A stretch of DNA of 64,000 bases from Apostichopus japonicus. Taxonomy: Eukaryota > Echinodermata > Holothuroidea > Aspidochirotida > Stichopodidae. The translations under genes were made by a program, and so were the position numbers. The notes beneath the pieces were generated by a model, which was given only the letters and a program-made list of their open reading frames with translations, searched no databases and was not told the DNA's origin. Below, one piece after another: positions 60,460 to 64,000 of the stretch (its first letter is position 1; every line of letters begins with the position of its first letter). Location of the stretch: positions 25,253,213-25,317,212 of the forward strand of contig NC_092574.1 of the NCBI RefSeq assembly GCF_037975245.1, in the 5' to 3' direction.

Positions 60460-62670
60460 AAACCAAATGCGGCAACCGAAGTTCAAAGTGATAGTGGTTC
60501 TTCACCAGGCAATTAAGGCGATGATCATGCCCATATTAAACCGCACATTGCATTGAGGGTGGACCTGAGGTGTTATTGTTGGGCATAAAAAAGGAATCAG
60601 TTCGAGTTTGTTAAACGAGCCGAATTTATAGCTCCACAACATATCCAAGAAGAAAATCGTCCGGAACTATTGCATAGAACATTAAACAAGGTCAGAACTA
60701 TGTAAAGAAGTAAAATATTTTAAAAAGCCACTCCATTATTAGATGTGTCGTTGGAATTCGCAGAACTACCTTAACCGTATTGTGCGTTGTGTTACGGTGA
60801 TTTAAAACCATAGAATCCTTACAACCCATATGTACAATGTGTTGGCTATGTATTGTACTACCCCGGTACTGCTGATGAGAGTACATCATACATGTACATT
60901 ATGCTGCGTAGTACTACTACTAGTAGGGTTGGTTGAATACTGAAGTTTGTCTCGGGGATGTAAACTGCATTATGCAGCTATGTGCGGTAGCCATATGAGT
61001 ATTTTTGTAATCTTTATTAGGATAGTACTTAGGCCTGGGTTTGTCATATCAATTGTCTGAAACTAAAGAATATTTTATAAATATGGAAGGTGTAAATTCA
61101 CAACAAATGTAACCATAACTGTACATTGTATCACTGCTTGTTATTGTGGACATCATGGGCCCAACTTAATTCATTTGAACTTTTATAAAAAAAAATCAGG
61201 CAGTACAGATACACAGCCTACCGTCACCAGGTTCAATGGTGCTGGGGTTCCTAGCAAGACACGTCAGGGTTGTGCTACCATCATTTGCAGTCCACAGGAT
61301 CAAAAGTGAGTTTCCAGCCAATGGTCAGAACACTGAATTCAAGTTGCCAGAAGAAAACTCATCTGTATAATAAGCCTTGGTTGAGAAATCCCTCCAGAAG
61401 TTCCTTTTCTATTCTATGGTTGTGTTGGATTATCAATGCGTCAGGGTTCCCTCAGTGTTTATATATTGAAATTCAAGACTTTTAATTAAGAATGAAATGG
61501 GCATTTTCCAAACTCAACATCAACAGTGAAAAGAAAGGCATGTCTTGAGGCATTTGGACATGTATTGGCGTGACCATGATGTCATGTAATTTGTGCGTAA
61601 GTGAACCGTGATTTACCTTTTTAGGAGCATTTACCTCCCAGACATGTTTGTTTCGTACCTTAATCTGGAAGCCAAAATATCCATATCTCCAATGATATTT
61701 GACAAAAAGCTGTAATGAAGACCAATGGAGGCATCAGAACTCTTGAATGTTTATTTCTTCAGCAGCATGTGGTTTGTTTTACAACCTTTCTTCAGAAACT
61801 CAGCAGTTCACCCTGTTAATGGTCTCCAATTATTTTAATGAGTGCGATGCTGTGTTTCACGTAGCACGTCAGTGTTGTACGTGGGGTCGTGTGTGTAACA
61901 TTGCTGCATGTGACTTGCGTCGTGCAGTGTTTCTTGTTTTAAATTACCCTTAATTCTAGTTGCTTCTGGTTTATTTTAATTAATTTGTCACAACAACGAT
62001 TGATGGCGGTGGACATGCATCCGTTTTGTATGCTTAAAGCCAAAAATTTCATGTAAGTTGTTTTTCCTTAAACCTCCTTTGATATCACAAATTACATCAG
62101 AAGGATATTGTCTTTGGAAAGTACAGTTTATTTGTATGTCATATAACACAATGATTGTTAATGTTGGTTTAGTCACATGCTTGTTTAGATTTTCCAAAAT
62201 GACTGTCTAGAACTGATATTGAATACTTTTTTCAAAGATTAAAAACTTGAACTATATACGTTGGTAAAATTTTGTCTCTGTGACTGTTTAAAATAAATCT
62301 CTGTGATATTTAAAGACCCTTTGGAATAAAGTCTGTTTAACTACTTCTTTGACCCATCCGTATCACCCCACTATTTCCCAAACCAAAACCTAGTTTTCCT
62401 GGAATACGAAAAAGACTTATTTTTACCATAACAAACTGACCCAGCATGTTCCGGAAATAAACTGGGACACTGAGAATTTTTACAAGACCATGCAACCCAT
62501 CCCTTTTGAAGCTAACCTCATAGCTTATTACTACACAATAGGGCAATGAAGGGGATGTTAAGTTTGATGATACAGCAAAACCCTTCGTCTATTGCGACTT
62601 CAGTGTAGTAACGAAAATAATATTACTAGTGGTCGACAGCGCTTCCTCCAAAGGATCGCCATTTGTCCTA
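60460..62670. other. No gene recognised
   Basis: Only short frames without homology. A plus-strand AATAAA-type signal occurs near 62290 and 62325, but no exon was tied to it. Confidence 0.5.
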
Positions 62671-62928
62671 CTAGAGGTTTCCCGTTCCCCGATCTGGTCT
62701 TCCGAGTTTATAATGTGCGTTACTTGACAGAAGAACGACTCGCGTTTGTCGACCCGTTAAAGCCCATTTGTTTAATTTCATAAGTAAGAAGGGATCGTAG
62801 TTTGCTTCCGTGAAGTATTCGCTCCATACGGAGCTGTACACTGGCTGAAGTGAAATTGAAGTGAAATCGGCGCTGGTGTACTGCACTAACTTGGTCATAA
62901 TCGCCATGTTTTTTCGTCCTTCGGTCAT
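62671..62928 (-). CDS. Uncertain small ORF, 85 codons
   Basis: Open frame beginning MTEGRKNMAIMTKLVQYTSA. It has ordinary codon use and a CRE palindrome (63154-63161) 226 bp upstream, so it may be a first exon, but I recognise no family and no splice site decides it. It could equally be chance. Confidence 0.2.
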   Translation of the reverse strand: MTEGRKNMAIMTKLVQYTSADFTSISLQPVYSSVWSEYFTEANYDPFLLMKLNKWALTGRQTRVVLLSSNAHYKLGRPDRGTGNL

Positions 62929-63530
62929 CGATGAAGGCTAATTGCGTGGGTCATAACATAACTGCAGCCGCCAAAAACAACAAACCGGCATGATTTTCAG
63001 ATATTTTACAACATGTTGTAGAAACAACTTAAAATTCTAACGATATAGCGTAATAAAGTAGTTGTTCTCTAAGTGTAAATGTTCGTATATGAGTAACCGT
63101 ATGATCGTCGCGCATCCGGTACATGCCTGTGCTTGGTACCTGTGCTCCTAACATGACGTCATCGTTGTCTTGTTTTAAAATCACATTTTTCAGAGTTCTG
63201 TTTTCGGATGCGGATATTAAAACGTTAATTTCTAATTAGTCCTTGAGGCTTTGAAGGTGATGAGAATAGTTTTGCACATACATTCCCATAGATTCAGGGG
63301 AAGTTACTCTCGATTAGTTTGATTTTGCATGTCATCGGCTCAAGTAAAATGGTCAAGCAAAATGCAGTGCGATATTGCTTTTGTTATCTAAACATCATTT
63401 TTATTGCGCTTGCTTACTGATTTGATGGAGGTCAAGGGTCATCACATGATAAAACAGTGAAAATGTACTATAAGCAATATGCTATTCTAACGGGGCGGGA
63501 ACATTTTTTTAAGAATGGCTAGAAAATCGC

Positions 63531-63809
63531 TCCCTATAAAAAGGGTACTTATCGGGCTGTACACGCTTGGTAAATACTTCAGTATCTTGCTTATGGAAAA
63601 GACCAAGAACCTAGGTTCCATTTCCGTACGAGATCACTGAAGGAAATATGGACAACAAAACGCCTGATTTCAGTACTTGGATGGTAGAATGAGAAGAAAG
63701 GGCATACACTGGAGGAGCCAGTCATAGAGGGCGCACAGTGTTAGAGGTTACCAGTTCAATCTAGGCACGGTAGAACGAGGTACTAAGGCTGTTGGGAGAC
63801 AGGTAAGTG
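63531..63809 (+). promoter_or_regulatory. Possible TATA promoter and first exon
   Basis: CCTATAAAAAGG at about 63533-63544 is a good TATA box. A start near 63565 would give a mostly non-coding exon running to GGAGACAG before gtaagtg at about 63803. The gene would continue beyond the right edge. Confidence 0.35.
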
Positions 63810-64000
63810 AGGAACGGATGGAAATATGTAAGTTACCATTCTGAGTTAGAAAACCCCTTCATATTTAGTTAAGGCAAAGTCATTTGTTGTCAACTGGCTC
63901 AAATGTGAAAACATTGTGACCATCATAGCTATGGAGATGTTAACATTGACTGTTCTCCTACTTCCATGAAAAGGTGTCATTTTGAGTATAAATGTATGTT

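Overview
The window is nuclear DNA of an intron-rich eukaryote: AT-rich, with exons of 60-330 bp joined by GT-AG splice sites in consistent phase, abundant microsatellites, minisatellites, MITEs and decayed non-LTR retrotransposons. The gene content (a tandem pair of 15-PGDH-like dehydrogenases, an undivided OCRL/INPP5B-type inositol 5-phosphatase and the C345C end of a complement C3/C4/C5-like protein) points to a marine invertebrate deuterostome. An echinoderm, perhaps a holothurian, is my best guess; that is inference, not a database result. The open reading frames in the window are nearly all shadows, because the real coding sequence is broken into short exons.

Layout. (1) 1-8103, minus strand: the first exon of one short-chain dehydrogenase (263-355, rest beyond the left edge) and, upstream of it, a complete seven-exon paralogue (2608-8103, 252 residues). 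(2) 8104-10835: a hAT-like MITE (8422-9033) next to a decayed L1/Tx1-like LINE 3' part (about 9104-10540). (3) 10836-30208, minus strand: a 23-exon OCRL/INPP5B homologue (about 977 residues) with PH, proline-rich linker, 5-phosphatase, ASH and RhoGAP-like regions in order. Three of its introns look like minor-spliceosome (U12) introns, two of them AT-AC. (4) 30.2-37.9 kb: repeat territory, with an inverted pair of repeats around TA microsatellites (31758-33122), a decayed Jockey/CR1-like LINE (about 33850-36250, minus) split by a hAT-like MITE (35288-35648), and a 102-bp hairpin-bearing repeat at 30632-30733. (5) 37.9-49.04 kb: an uninterrupted 11.1-kb satellite of about 300 copies of a 37-bp monomer, whose right two thirds is a 3.85-kb block present twice. 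(6) 49.04-64 kb: an inverted partner of the 102-bp repeat (50148-50249), the last three exons of a complement-like gene on the minus strand (51236-53545), a 52-bp minisatellite, a long TA run, a 290-bp tandem repeat, and two possible promoter regions near 60.3 kb and 63.5 kb.

The genes do not form a functional cluster: prostaglandin-type oxidoreduction, phosphoinositide turnover in membrane traffic, and innate immunity. The most notable signals are the three U12-type introns in one gene, the 37-bp satellite with its higher-order duplication, and a tandemly duplicated splice acceptor in the dehydrogenase gene.
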